From Cantharellus purpuraceus (lineage: Eukaryota; Basidiomycota; Agaricomycetes; Cantharellales; Hydnaceae), in contig JALBUN010000014.1 in the NCBI GenBank assembly GCA_025174535.1, positions 1 to 64,000 on the forward strand: a DNA stretch of 64,000 nt, given 5' to 3'. Under the pieces are notes generated by a model. That model ran no database searches, was not told the origin of the DNA, and worked only from the letters and a program-made list of their open reading frames with translations. Below, in pieces: positions 11,641 to 24,237 of the stretch; the stretch's first letter is position 1; the number at the start of each line of letters is the position of its first letter. Position numbers and translations under genes: made by a program.

Positions 11641-12190
11641 TACAACCCATTTCCTCAAATTTTATATAATATACTTATATTAAAACATATTTTGATATTT
11701 CATACATGATTCTCAAATTTATATAATTTACTTAGATTTAAAACATATTTTGATATTTTGACATGATTCTCAAAAATAATTCTTTTTTTTTTCATTTGCT
11801 GGTGGCAACTGCTTCAAGGAAATATTCTACTCCTGCTACACTTAATTTCTTTCACTCATTCTTTCTTGTACTATACTGGTAAAATAATCTAATGTACCTT
11901 GAATCCTCACCTGGCATTTGTATATCTAAATATTCTCTATTATACCAATAATATTAATATATACATTACTGTTATATTCATATAAACAATTATGTTCATC
12001 CATAACAAACATCTTATCTTTTAAAGTTTATTAAAATATGAAATATATATTTATATTTATAAAAATTTAAGATATCCAGAAAGAACTTGGATATCTGAAA
12101 TCTTTAAAGATATCCAGATTGTAACTCCCTATTTTTATGATCATTATTAAAATTCTGATGTACATCTTGTATACATCAGAATATTGTATA
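11620..12190. repeat. AT-rich insertion with tandem repeat and hairpin
   Basis: An extremely AT-rich block separates integrase from reverse transcriptase in the Copia pol. It contains two tandem copies of a unit of about 58 bp at 11656-11713 and 11714-11771. GATATCC motifs recur at about 12073-12118. A perfect 11-bp inverted repeat (ATTCTGATGTA / TACATCAGAAT) lies at 12152-12182. No gene is seen; it is probably a separate insertion. Confidence 0.55.
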
Positions 12191-14196
12191 ACAGCATCCT
12201 TCCGAACAAGCGTCCAAGACATGGCCCTACCATCCTTGTGAAAAAATAAAGGGTATACAAGACCCTGAGGAAATCAAACAATTGGACCATCTCAACTGTA
12301 TGTCAAGCCCCCCTGAAGAGCCCATCAAACTGCAGCAAGAGGATAGAGAGGAGACTACTGAGGAGAATGTACCTGATGAACCACATGGGAATTCCCCACA
12401 CCGGTCATCAAGACCCAAGAAACTGTTGGCAGCAGGTGCAGCAATGCAGGGGGTGCCTCATGAGTCCCTCCTAGAATGGACTAAACATCAGATTAGGGAA
12501 CAATTGAAGCAACAGGAGAATCACTCTGAACAGCTACATCCTCTCACCAACTATCTCCAAACTCTGCCAGAAAAAAGGATGGATGAATTCCTTGGAGTTG
12601 TGGATGATGACCCTTGCACTTATAAAGAAGCCACTGAAGCCTATGATGCTCCTTACTGGGATGAAGGTTACAATGAGGAGATGGACTCACTCCACCATCA
12701 TGGTGTCTGGACTCTAGTTCCTTGATCCACTGTCCCCAAAGACCACCAGATCATTGGAAGCTGGGCAGTATTTTTTTTAAAAAAGGGATGAGAACAACAA
12801 GGTGTCAAGATGAAAAGTATGTAGTAGCAAAAGGCTATTCCCAAATCAAGGGGGTTGACTATACAGATACATTTGCCCCTGTAGCCAGACTGGAATCTGT
12901 TTGCACTGTCCTTGGAATCACCACATCACTTGACTGGGAAATACATCAATTTGATGTTAAGACAGTGTTCCTTCATGGAAAACTCATGAGAAAATCTATA
13001 TGGAGCAACCAGAGGGGCAAAAAGAGCATGGCAAAGAAGACTAGGTATGCAAATTACACAAGTCACTCTATGACTTGTGTCAGGCTGGGCAATGTTGGTA
13101 TGAGAGACTATGTGGTGAGATGCAAAGGGTAGGATTCACCTGGGTGAGTGTTGACCACAGCATCTTTGTGAAACACAATCACTCAGGTGATGCCATGGTC
13201 ACCATCCATGTCGATGACATGGCAATCGCAACAAGCAACAACAAAGCGATGACATATAACAGCCTTTGGAAGATCATCGACATTGCTGACATGGGTGACA
13301 TCTGCTGGTTCTTAGGCATGGCAGTGACACATGATCATGATGCAAGGATGATCTCACTCTCTCAATGTGCTTTTATCAACACAATCCCCCAGCGCTTCAG
13401 CATGCAAGACAGCTATGGCGTTACAACCCCTCTCAATCATAATGTGACCCTGTCCAAAGCAATGGCACCTACATCCAATGAGGAAAAGACAAAGATGAAG
13501 GGATTACCCTACCTTGCCAGAGTTGGCTCCCTGATGTACGCATCACTGGCAACTCAACCAGATATAACCTTTGCCACCAACAAACTCAGTCAGTTCAACT
13601 CCAACCCTGGTCAGGCTCACTGGACAGCCCTACAACAAGTTCTCTGCTACTTGAAATGGACTCAAAACTATGAGCTTTGTCCTTGGAGGAAAGGAGATGC
13701 CTATTCTCACTGGTTACATGGATTCTGACTATGCTAGTTGCATAGACAGCTGCCATTCCACCTCAGGCTATGCCTTTACTTTGGGATGTGGGTCAATTTC
13801 CTGGAGCTCAAAACGACAACCAATCATCACAGCATCAACTTGTGAAGTGGAGTATGTGGCCAGTTGCCATGCAACAAAGGAGGCAATGTGGTTACACTGT
13901 CTACTTGAACTTCTAGGTCATAAACAAGCAATGACAACTATATACAGTGACAATTCAGGCTCCATCACTCTCACAAAGGATCCAACATTCCATGCTTGCT
14001 CCAAACACATCAACATACAGTTCCACTATACACACGAACATGTTGCAAACAAAGATGTCTCATTCCATTATATTCCTACCTCTAATATGCCTGCTGATAT
14101 CATGACAAAGGCACTACCTCAAGACAAGCATGAAAAATTCACTCAAATGCTTGGCCTGCATCCATCTTCTTTCTCACACTGCTTTATCTACCAGCA
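12190..14196 (+). pseudogene. Ty1/Copia reverse transcriptase and RNase H, broken
   Basis: The frame at 12282-12725 leads into the reverse transcriptase start (DPCTYKEATEAYDAPYWDEG). A stop and an A-rich frameshift near 12725-12790 follow, then KGYSQIKGVDYTDTFAPVAR. The catalytic motif is HVDDMAIA, close to the usual YVDDM. RNase H follows from about 13700 with the catalytic Asp in YMDSDYAS, then ITASTCEVEYVA and YSDNSGSITL. At least three frame changes make it inactive. It ends next to the polypurine tract and LTR at 14213. Confidence 0.9.
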
Positions 14197-14212
14197 CACC
14201 AGTGAGGGGGAG

Positions 14213-14479
14213 TGTTGGAATACCGGATACAGGATCCTACCATAACAATGCATCAACACAGGTTGTCACAATGTGGACATTACTCATTCAATCCACATGA
14301 CAATGGTCCACCATATTTAAATCTATTTATTCCACTAGTACTTACTTCACAGCTGTGATGGTATATATAAAGGAGTCACAGCTGTCTCCCTTCCCTCAGT
14401 TGTGTTTAATACACACATGCTGAGGTAGGGAGTTGCTTTATTACCCCTAAATACTATGTTCACTTATTTATCATTACAG
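14213..14479 (+). mobile_element. 3' LTR of the Ty1/Copia element
   Basis: It starts TGTTGGAATACCGG directly after the polypurine tract GAGGGGGAG and has a TATA box (GTATATATAAAGG) near 14361. The end at about 14479 (ATCATTACA) is a guess, because no intact 5' LTR is in the window. Confidence 0.65.
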
Positions 14480-14544
14480 TTTATCTGTCAAGATATTTAG
14501 ATTATAGGCAGTCATGGTTAATACACACACACTGAGTTTATTTG

Positions 14545-14937
14545 TCAAGTATTTTTAATATATACATGAGCTATCTAGCTTATGTAACTAATTAGAGAAT
14601 ATTACTGAGGCTTAGGGAAGCCCCTAGAAGGAAAGAGAAGGCTGGAGAACCTTGTGGAAGGTCCAGGAAGGTGTCAGAACCTTCTGTGGCTGCTTTTAGC
14701 TGAAGTGCATGAACTCCACTGCTTATGTAATATGCATGTTGTTTGCTCACACAAGTGCTCTTCAAGGTCACATGACATATTATATCAGCAACCAACCCAT
14801 TGTGTATACTTGTGGGCTCAAATACACAAAAATGCAAAATATAAGTACATTCATTAGAACATTTGAAATACCTTTGAACTACTAAATAATAGTCCTTATT
14901 TGAAGTAGTTTAGAACTTCATATACCTCAACAACACC
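14545..14937 (-). mobile_element. truncated antisense copy of the 9268-type LTR
   Basis: On the minus strand it starts TGTTGAGGTATATGAAG at 14937. It follows the first ~380 bp of the 9268-10657 insertion up to the TATA region near 14560. The rest is missing next to the Copia LTR. CpG sites of the 9268 copy are CA or TG here. Confidence 0.75.
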
Positions 14938-15146
14938 AACTTACAGTATGTTACAGCAGTTCATATACTGTATTGACTGAGGGGGTGCAACACATAAGTT
15001 GAAGCCAAGTCCACTTGATCCAACTCAATAGTTATTGTACTACCCTGTCTCCAGTTGAACTGGAACAGTAAAGTCTTTCTTCATCCCTCTAGCACCAACT
15101 CCAGTTACATCTCTGAACCCCAGCATTTCCAGCATTTAATAAAGTG

Positions 15147-15335
15147 ATTGTAACCAAAGTACAAATGTTAAATCATTTCTGGAGTTGTGCTGCTGTTTTG
15201 GAACCTGCAAAATTATGGTGTTAGGGCAAACTCTAAATCACCACAATTCCATGAATGAACAGCTGAGAAGAATATCAAATCCTACTGCAGCACAACTCCA
15301 GAAACAATTTGTACTTTGGTTACAATCCCTTGTAA
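15147..15335. repeat. palindromic (foldback/MITE-like) repeat
   Basis: The left end GATTGTAACCAAAGTACAAA returns as its reverse complement at the right end (TTTGTACTTTGGTTACAATC), with inverted arms of about 50 bp. The interior and right arm (15195-15335) are the reverse complement of 5158-5306. No coding capacity is seen. Confidence 0.75.
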
Positions 15336-15336
15336 T

Positions 15337-16518
15337 GGTCAATGCGGACGATACGCAGGAAGGTAATACATTTCTTAGGGGTAGGGAATGAATAAGACTT
15401 CCAGAGTCTAGAGTTCATGGACACTTAGGGATCCAGATATTCCAAAAGAGGGGAATGCACTTAGAGGCTAGAGGAAGTAGGTGGATGAATCCGACCGTCC
15501 AACCAGTGACACTCTGAAGCGGGTAACAGCAATGTGTGAAGTAGTCTAGCAACTGCTTCACACGAGTTCAAGTTTCTGATGCTCTGCAAAGGCAGTACAT
15601 ACTAGTAACTTAAACAAGAGCACTAATGGCAGGACTATTGACAGACAATCTCACCCTGTAGATTCGTAGTCATGCAAGGTAGATACTACACTCATGCCCA
15701 ATGCAGGACAATCACTACTTTGAGTGCAATCAAATACAGTTACACAACTGTAAGTGACCCTTGAACTGGACAATCAACAGTTACTGAGATATAGAGGATG
15801 ACACTGTATGTCACTCTAGTCACACTGGTGTGCAAATGATGGGGTAGAAATGGTTCTTTATTCAGAGGCAGAATGGCCTCCTTTTATATTGTATTTACAG
15901 GAGCTGACTAATACTACTGGAAACTTCTACCTATTAATAGATGGAAACTACTGGAAGCTAGTGGAATATGTGAGAAGGGGGTGGAAGTTTCCTAGCCAAT
16001 GAGCTGCTTGGATTTGCTCTGACTCATGGCATGAGTCACCATTACTCAAATAACTTGGTCAATACTTCGTTTCCCAGGCTGATTAGCACAGCTATGGGTA
16101 GGCACAGCTTCTATTGAACTCTCCACTGAAAATGGAGTCAGGAGGTGCAGTGGTTGTGAAGATATTGAGCATTTACTGGCAGTGGTGGCCAGATTGAGTC
16201 GGAGATTGAAATGAGTCATGTGATCAAAAATGAGTCAGTTGTCCAGGTGACTCTGGCTGACTTTAAAGCTGCTGACATCTGTGAAGGTTTGTGGGTCCAT
16301 GTGGGTCCCAAACTTTGCCCAGCAGAACAACAAGGTTGTGGACTCATTTCTGCATGGAAAAATCCTGAAAAAAAATATGAAAAAATAGAGAATATTTGAA
16401 TGGCCCTGAATCAAGAGAAAGCAGCACATATATGCTGATATTTTGAGGCCATGAAGCAAAATTGTACAGTTTTGGGACTTTAAACAAGATCTTTTAAGGG
16501 ATAACCAGTTCCCATACA
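15337..16518 (-). mobile_element. LTR of the 4009-type element, antisense copy
   Basis: On the minus strand it starts TGTATGGGAAC at 16518. It has a TATA-like ACAATATAAAAGGAGG at about 15885 and AATAAA near 15858. Its beginning and its end match 4009-4300 and 4440-4876 in reverse. It is longer than the sense copy because it keeps the promoter region, and it abuts the palindromic repeat at 15335. Confidence 0.65.
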
Positions 16519-16597
16519 GCTGCAGTAGGATTTGATATTCTTCTTAGCTGTTCATTTCATGGAATTGTGGTGATTTAGGTTTGCCCTAACACCATAA
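16519..16597 (+). repeat. GATTGTAACC palindromic-family repeat, partial copy 3
   Basis: This stretch, from GCTGCAGTAGGATTTGATA to CTAACACCATAA, matches the interior of the repeat at 5158-5306 in the same orientation. It lies directly beside the antisense LTR, so a copy of the repeat was probably the insertion site or was rearranged with it. Confidence 0.65.
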
Positions 16598-17852
16598 GGT
16601 GATGGAAACTGAGATGGAATATATCCTCTGTTGCAAAGGACAAGCATAGCCACTGCCCAGGTGCTCAACACTATGTGGACAAACTCTAGTTACAATGTTG
16701 TGAGAATGATAACATATTCAAGAGAATTTTTGGAGACAATTGGGTATCATGGAAATGCAAATTACTGGCTATGGCACAGGACAGAGGGTTGTAAATTTTT
16801 CACACTGCCAACATCCTCTCAATTGGCCTGCTGACTTTGGGCTTTGCGCATGCCTTATACATTGCCTAAAGTTCAATGTAGACAACTATCCACTTTCACT
16901 GCCTGAACATTATTATGGTGCAGTATCTGCAGGTTGACTCACCTTGGAAATGTATCAAAGGATCTTGAGCTGTAGAATATTGTGGGTTGTGGTATCAAGA
17001 TCCAGCAGTATACTATCCAAATGGTAAAGCAACTTTGGGTCCATCATACAGAACTCAGATAGAGTTGGGATATGGCATGACATAACAATAACCTTGGGCG
17101 ATGATAAGAATGGCACCTCAACCTTGGCCAAAAGGTACTGTCCATGACTGCCTGAAGGTTGGCGGACTTCTTCAGCTCCAAGTTGAAAACCAGCCTGTTT
17201 TTTTTTTTTTGGAATATTCAAAGGTGAATGGAAATGGGACGGTGTCAGGTAGTACTTTACTTGTCGCACAGTAAGGAGGCTAGAGTTGATAACACTATAG
17301 ATCGACCGTTAGAAAAACTGTGTGAAAAGAACAAATGTGGTACGAACCTCAGTCTTGTAAAAGCGAATGAGGTCACTTCTAAAGAAATTCTCTCTTATAT
17401 ATCCCGCATCCAGTTCAATCCAATAGCGACGCAGAACCAACAACATAGGCGTTTGTGAACCATCGTGTCTTCATAAACGCGCTCCCATGAAGGGGGAATG
17501 GCCGACTGCCGGTTACCAAAGTCTGAATATATACCTACTTTCATTGCACCTTGAGGAGCAAAGCACATTTGCTGCCAAAAAAAGTGCACTCATATACGAC
17601 ACCAAAGCTTTAGCTTTGGTAATTACTCACTCGGGCCCTGCACAGCAAGCCTAATTCCAACAAGGTTTCGGTCGCTGAGAAGTGAATCTGCCAACTTTGT
17701 GACGAGGATGGGTTTTATTTTGTTGCAGTGGTACAAACCTCTGTAGAACATAGCCTTGCTTCGTCAGGCTGTGTGCATGACAAACACGATATATCGGCTG
17801 GCATATAAGGAGTAGCGTCTACACAGGTGCCATAGATAGCGTTTTCTCCACC
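16598..17852. other. intergenic region, transposon edge
   Basis: No supported gene. Short open frames exist on both strands, but none has a recognisable motif. CpG frequency rises toward the right side, marking the transition from transposon DNA to host genes. A T-rich homopolymer lies at about 17199-17210. Confidence 0.5.
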
Positions 17853-20800
17853 ATGTCAAAGAGATCCCACGCGTCTCTATCCGGCATCGATACGGTGCGC
17901 AAGTTACTAAAACGGCCTCGAACGTCGTCTCGACGATCTCCCTCTCCAGCGCCTCCTGGACCGTCAGAGTCAGGCGGCGCCTTCGTCCCGCCAGTCGATG
18001 CCCATCTACCTCATACTGTATCCGGAACGTCAAACTCAGAAAGCACTTCCAGATCCTCCGCTGATGCTGTTCATACTCATCAGCCACCAAACTCGCTGGG
18101 TGGTGATGGCCACGTCAACCACTTTGACAACCTCCTTAATCGCACTGATCCTCATCGGACGTTGGCTCAGGATGTTCGCGGCATTGCTCATGAGGGGTTC
18201 AAAGGTGGCCTTGTCATGGCGGACACAGTGGGGTATGCCCTCCCACCGCTAAAAGCTGCTGCTACGGGGGCAAACCGTCTCATGACGGTGATCGATGTAT
18301 GTATCTCTAACAGTAGGTGACTGTTCAGGACTAACTCATGAGACAGAAAGCGGAACAGAATAAGCGAGGCTTCGAAGCGATACAGGAGACACTAGATGCC
18401 ATCATCTCCGTCATTACGAAGTATAAGCAGCACGGCTCTCAGGGAGCCCAGGAAGAAGCAGCTGGTCCGAGTCGTGTTGCAGATTTTTCAACGTCTGTGA
18501 TTCCATTGTGCTTCATCGGCCTACCTTGGAGCTGACTAGTATTCCAGTGCTATGAAAGCTCACAAGGATGAAATCGGACGTGTACAAAACCACGGGTATG
18601 TTAGGCGTGCGATCGAGAATGTCAAAGATGGCTCTTTGATTACACAATCGTTTCGCGACATTGGATTGGCGAAGGGTATATTCAACGTATGATTCTTCTG
18701 ACTATGTGAAGACAGGTTCGCTTAACTGACGGATTCCAGATGGGGACCATGCTTCGAGTTGAGGACATGGTACAGGATATATTGGGAATGCTCAGAGAGG
18801 AAACCACTCGTGAGTTGGCCGTTAATGTGTTGCTGTAATTTTGATGACAGGGGGATTGAGGCCGTCTTCAGACGGACACCGCGTCTTATGTTGAAGCGAC
18901 AACAAAGGAAATATTGCAAATCCTCAGGGGTGAGGAGACCACTCGTGAGTCGGCTGTGGTCTTATGCTTCTATGTAGTTTTGATGACAAACGGATAGGCG
19001 GTCCTAAGATGGACACGGTTGAAGCTATGGTAAAGGACATATTGCAAATGCTCAGGGAAGAGGTGATTACTCGTGAGTTGTCTGTGATGTGTGATGCTTG
19101 TGTATAGTTTTGATGACAGGGATTAGTCGGTCCCCAAATGGACGCCACGCTTCATGCTGTGCAAAGCCTCAGTGAGGATAAAGAAATGACCCGCGTCATT
19201 CGTGAGTTGGGTGCGATGTGATGTTATGTGTACTTTCGTTGACAAAATGATTAGAGAGTCTTCCCCATGCCAAACACGCATCTTACAATACCCGTCAATC
19301 ACCTGACGATATTGAACCTCAGGGTTGCATGGCAGGCACCCGTGTACAGATCTTGGCCGAACTCGAGCAATGGGCGCTTGACGATACAGCTCCAAAGGTC
19401 TACTGGTTGAATGGGATGGCGGGGACGGGCAAGTCCAGCATTGCCCACACCCTCAGTAAAATACTGGATGAGAAGCAAATGCTTGGAGCCAGCTTCTTTT
19501 GTTCTCGTTCAGCTTCCCAAGAGGTTAGAGATGCAAGTCTCATCATCCCCACCGTTGCCTCTAGGCTTTCTCAGGCCTCTCCTCTGCTGCGATCTGCAAT
19601 GAGCCAGGCTATCGAGAATGAACCCGACGTGGGTTCATTGCAAACCCTCTCAATGCAGTTCCGCTTGCTGCTGGTACAACCAATTCAGCGCGTCCTTGAT
19701 CCGTCTATCAAGACGTATAAAATTGTCGTCGTTGACGCACTTGATGAGTGCACCAAACTTGGGACGGTGGAGAAATTGATCCAGGCTGTCGTTGAATTCA
19801 CTCCAGACATACCTCTCAAATTCTTCATCTCCAGTCGTGATCAGACCACAATCCGGAACGCCTTTCATCATAATCCTATGCATCTACCAAAGATCCTTTC
19901 GTTGCATAGTGTTGAGAGAGCAATCGTGCAAGAGGACATCAAAACGTACCTGCAAGCTTCCTTGTCTGCAATTGCCCAAAGATTCCAACAACCTATATCC
20001 TGGCCCCCTGTGGATGAGCTCGAAATTCTTCTCGAGCGGTCGGACCGATTGTTCATTTACGCCGCAACGGCCGTTCGGTATATTGGTGCACCTGATGTCG
20101 ACTTCAGAAAGCGCTTATCTCACATCACTCGTCTCACGCCGTCACGGATGCAGACAGGAGTAATCGATTCGCTCTACAATGACATCATGCAGCAGGCGTT
20201 CCATAGCAAACTTGAACCTGACGAAGTGTCGCCAAGGCGCCAGACGCTTTCTGCTGTTGTCTTCCTTCTTGACCCCTTGTCTTTGAATGACCTCGCGTCC
20301 TTATTAACCATAGATAGCCTTCAGGCACGGGTCGCTCTGGCACCATTTCGCTCCGTGATTCATGTATCTGCTGCCGACATTGGTCCCATTGCCCTCTTTC
20401 ACGCCTCGTTTCGTGATTTCATTGTTCAACCGTCTCGCTGCGAGAAGCACTTCTTGGATGTTTCCGAAGGCCACCGATTGTTAACTGTCGAGTGTCTCCG
20501 GTGCTTGAACCAGTCTCTTCAATGCAATATTAGCAATTTGGACAGCAACACGACACACTCTCTCCCATATGAATCCAACGCTCTCCAAGGCAGCTTACGA
20601 TACTCGTGCTTGCACTGGGCCTCGCATTTCGTGCATGCTTTTACAGAAGCTTTAGAACACAGTTCAGTGATCGAGGTCCAGGAGCTTATTTCCGAGTTTG
20701 TCAATGAACATCTGTTACACTGGTTCGAATGTCTCAGCGTGTTGAAAGAGCTCGAATCAGGTATAAAGTCGCTTGACAGAGCCAGCGAAGCGATCTCAGT

Positions 20801-22886
20801 AAGCACCAAGTTACTTGGGAAAAAGATCCTTGATAAATCCCTTTCCCAGGCCTTTTCTGAGAAGCCCGTTGGATTTGAGGGCATATCACCTCTCTTGGAA
20901 GACGCGCTTCGGTTTCTGCAATTCGCCTTTGAGCCTATCAAACAGCAACCCCTGAATACGTATCGCTCTGCGCTGGTTTGGACCCCGGGAAAGTCACTGA
21001 TGCGTGAGCGATATGCCGCCACGCTCCGCGGCACTCCCCAAGTGATACTTGGGCTGTCACAGTTTTGGCAGCCACTGGTGCATGTCATACCACACGCCCG
21101 AGAAGTAACGTCTGTTGCGTTTGCACCTGATGGAAGCCGCCTAGTATCTGGCTCAAAGGACCAGACAGTTCGGGTCTGGAACACTGCAACTGGGGAGAAA
21201 GTGGCCGAACTGGAAGGCCATACAGGCAGGGTGATGTCCGTGGCCTTCTCGCATGAAAAACCTGGACGTTTCATTGTATCTGGGTCAGGCGATAGCACGG
21301 TTCGTGTTTGGAATGCAAGGACATACGAGACATTGCATCTGCTGAAAGGCCATAAGCGTGGAGTGATGTCTGTTTCCCTGTCAAGGGACGACAAGTACGT
21401 GGTGTCTGGTTCGGACGATACGTTTATTCGAATCTGGAACACAGCAACGGGCCAGCTTTTCCGTGAGCTGAAAGGCCATTCAGATATGGTGAAATGTGTC
21501 GCGTTCTCTCCAGACTGTCAACACATTGCATCTGGGTCGTATCGCGAGTTATGGGTCTGGAGAACGGATGGTATCATAGAGCACAAGCTTGAGCCCCCGT
21601 CTGGAGTAGGCTGGATGAGGGACGTTTCTTTCTCGCATGATGGCCACCGAATCGTGTGCAATCAAGGCAGTATGGCATGGAGGACAACAGGGCAGTATCT
21701 CTCTGTGAAGGACACATACGAGAGAATAATGACCTCGTCCGTGGCTTATTCACCAGATGACGGTGAGATCGCTTCTGGCCTAAAGAATGGAGAGGTCCTG
21801 ATCTGGAATTCGGCGACCGGGATGAGCCACTACTGGCTGGAGGGCCACTCAAGTAGGGTTACCTCTGTCGCCTTTTCACCTGACGGCAGCCGCATTGCCT
21901 CTGGATCGGACGAAAAGACGGTTCGAATCTGGGACACGAGCCTGAGGGATACGGACGAGCATGGAATCTCTTCAGAGAGGCTGAGATTTGTCGCCTTGTC
22001 GCATGACAGCAGGCGGTTTGTGTTTCTGTCGGGCAGCAAGCTTGTTCAATCCTGGAATGTGGCACAAGCTGCAACAAAGATGAAGGAGCTGTTCTATTCT
22101 GGATTAGATCGAGTCACATCTTGTGCGCTTGCACGCGACGGCAATCGTGTTGCGTTGGGATGGAACAAGATGGTTTGGATCTGGGACCCGGCGATGAACG
22201 TCATGAGGCGCAAGATGATGGGGCACTCCGATGTGGTACTATCCGTCGCCTTCTCCCATGATGGAAGCCGTGTTGTATCGGGATCATCTGACAAGACTGT
22301 TCGAATATGGGACTATCACGCAGGTAAACAAATTAGCTTGTATCAGCATTCGGATGAGGTATCGTCCGTTGCATTCTCTCGGGATTATTGTCGCGTTGTA
22401 TTTGGATCGGACGATCAAACAGTTCGGATATGGAACCCAGCAACCGCCGAGATAGAAAGCGAGCTAACGAGCCGTACAAGCACTGCAAAGGTGAAGTCTG
22501 TCGCCTTCTCGCACGACGGCAGTCATGTCGTATCTGGATGGTCCGATGGAACGGTTTGGATATGGAATGTGTTGACCAACGAGTCCAGTCTACTGTCTGA
22601 GCGAATCCAATTGTCGGATGGGACCCGAATCCATTCTCTGAGCAACGGTCAATTTCACATCTACGATCCAGCTGACCAGGAGACAACAAACGATATCTCC
22701 CCGTACCTATTATGTATATCAGCGAATCGCGACTGGATCATCGGTGAACAGGCAATGCACAACTGCTGGATACCCACCCAATACCGGAACTTTACCATGG
22801 CGAGTGTGGCTGGGTCAATAGTGTGTCTGGGATATGCTTCGGGGCGTGTTATTATTTTGGACCTGAAAAGTACCCACGACGTTTAA
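17853..22886 (+). CDS. NACHT-WD40 STAND protein (fungal NLR-like)
   Basis: Eight exons give a continuous frame of 1,554 codons: 17853-18296, 18347-18492, 18548-18686, 18740-18809, 18861-18944, 18998-19072, 19127-19201 and 19255-22886. The N-terminal ~345 residues start with a Ser/Pro/Arg-rich segment (MSKRSHASLSG...) and match no domain I recognise. Exons 4-7 are tandem copies of one helical segment. The NACHT NTPase has a P-loop NGMAGTGKSSIAHT (about residue 398) and Walker B VVVDALDEC (about 507). About eleven to thirteen WD40 repeats follow from about residue 960 (for example SPDGSRIASGSDEKTVRIWD). Some blades are diverged. Such proteins are thought to oligomerise on NTP binding and act in non-self recognition or signalling; the ligand is unknown. 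Confidence 0.9.
18740..19254 (+). repeat. four tandemly duplicated exon-intron units in the NLR gene
   Basis: Four exons of 70, 84, 75 and 75 bp encode related peptides, for example VEDMVQDILGMLREETTR and VEAMVKDILQMLREE. The introns between them are also alike: each begins GTGAGT(T/C) and contains TTTTGATGACA or a close variant. The unit is about 130-140 bp. Splice phase is 1 at every internal junction, so adding or losing units keeps the frame. Confidence 0.8.
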
Positions 22887-24100
22887 TGTGGCACGTTAGA
22901 GGTCTGGACCTGTCCAGGATCATTCCTTCGCCGTCAGAGTGTAGGACGAGACTCACTAATGGTCAGACAACTAAAGCACGCCATTTTGTTGATGAAGATC
23001 TGCAGCGGACGACAGGATTGACTTTCCTACAGCAAGACATGCCAGACGCTGGCGTTGGTTGCAGGCTACATATATTGTGTACTGTGAGGTGACAGTTGGA
23101 ACTCGAATATCCACGAGATCTCCATGGAGACGATGAGGACGTTGGATATGTTACCCGTGTGCTGTTCTGAGAGTTCTCACGTGACTCGCCGTTTATCTCC
23201 TTCGACATATTGGAGGCACTAGTTGCTTATATCCGTCTTCTTCTGACAGATTGGATTATTAAATGGACACCCTCAGATGGGCAGTGCCATTTCCTCTGAT
23301 GTACTTTTGAAACCTCAATAACACAATCCACTGTGTGTGATGCTCCTTCATGAGAGGATTGTGACCTGCGTCTGCAGACAGCATGGACCTAATGGCGCTT
23401 TGACTCATGTTGGACGATTGCTTTTGCTTTTCTCCCAGATAATTGTGGAAAGCTATTCTGATTAAATATCTACAGATCTATTATGCTTCATGGACGACTT
23501 TTACACTAGTTGGGAAGGCAGGGGAAGAGGAAGTCGGCGGTTGAACATCTAGAGAGGAAGTGGGTATTGAACGTCGAGGAATACAGTCCTCTTTAAAATA
23601 ATACCATGCAAGAAAGAGGCCTACTGACAAGCAGCAAGTCGATACATAGAGAGGACCACCGTAAAAGATACATGCTTCCCACGCTGGATAGCATTTCACT
23701 GATCGCACCTAGATCCTTATAACTTTGAGAATACAAGAATTGCACGTTTATCAACGACAGGTTTCTCTCCGTGACACTGTTAGATTTAATGAAGTTGAGG
23801 GCATAATGAGGTCCATTGCCTGACTCCTTTGCAATTGAGCTTCTGATAGCTACTGGGACTGCCTTGAGATTTGGAATTCATGTTACGCATATCATAAAAC
23901 GATGAAATCGCTCTAAGAATTCATGGTCTATCAGCCACACAGATGTCAATAGTCCACAAACAATAAGAGCAAAGATTGTCCGGTTCTCCTGTAATGGAAC
24001 AAGGGAATTATATATAATCGACTACAAAGATGCAATAAGGAAACTTCAAACATTTTCTGCTTGCGATGTAACATGTCTTGTTGAAGAAAGTTTCCGTCAC
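22887..24100. other. intergenic region
   Basis: About 1.2 kb without a recognisable gene. Short open frames on both strands have no conserved motifs and no convincing splice links. Confidence 0.5.
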
Positions 24101-24160
24101 CAGACACTCGGTCCAGCGGCTTTCTTAGTAGCCGGACCGGGGAGCGTTGCTAAGTGTCTG
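24101..24160. promoter_or_regulatory. imperfect nested inverted repeat upstream of hydrolase gene
   Basis: CAGACACT at 24101 pairs with AGTGTCTG ending at 24160. Inside, GGTCC-AGCGGCT pairs with AGCCGGACC. It lies about 80 bp before the chosen start codon. The function is unknown; it could be a binding site or chance. Confidence 0.3.
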
Positions 24161-24237
24161 CAAGTTGTGCTATCCCAGTACGATCTATTCTAGATACCTG
24201 GCTATATTTTATTCTAAAAGTATACCCACAAACTCAT

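Noticed and set aside
20519..21442. 307-codon minus-strand frame within the NLR gene
   Set aside because: Shadow of the WD40 repeat coding strand; its Ser/Arg-rich repeats mirror GSxDxTVRxW on the other strand.
23481..23708. 75-codon minus-strand frame between genes
   Set aside because: No motif, no splice partner, short length.
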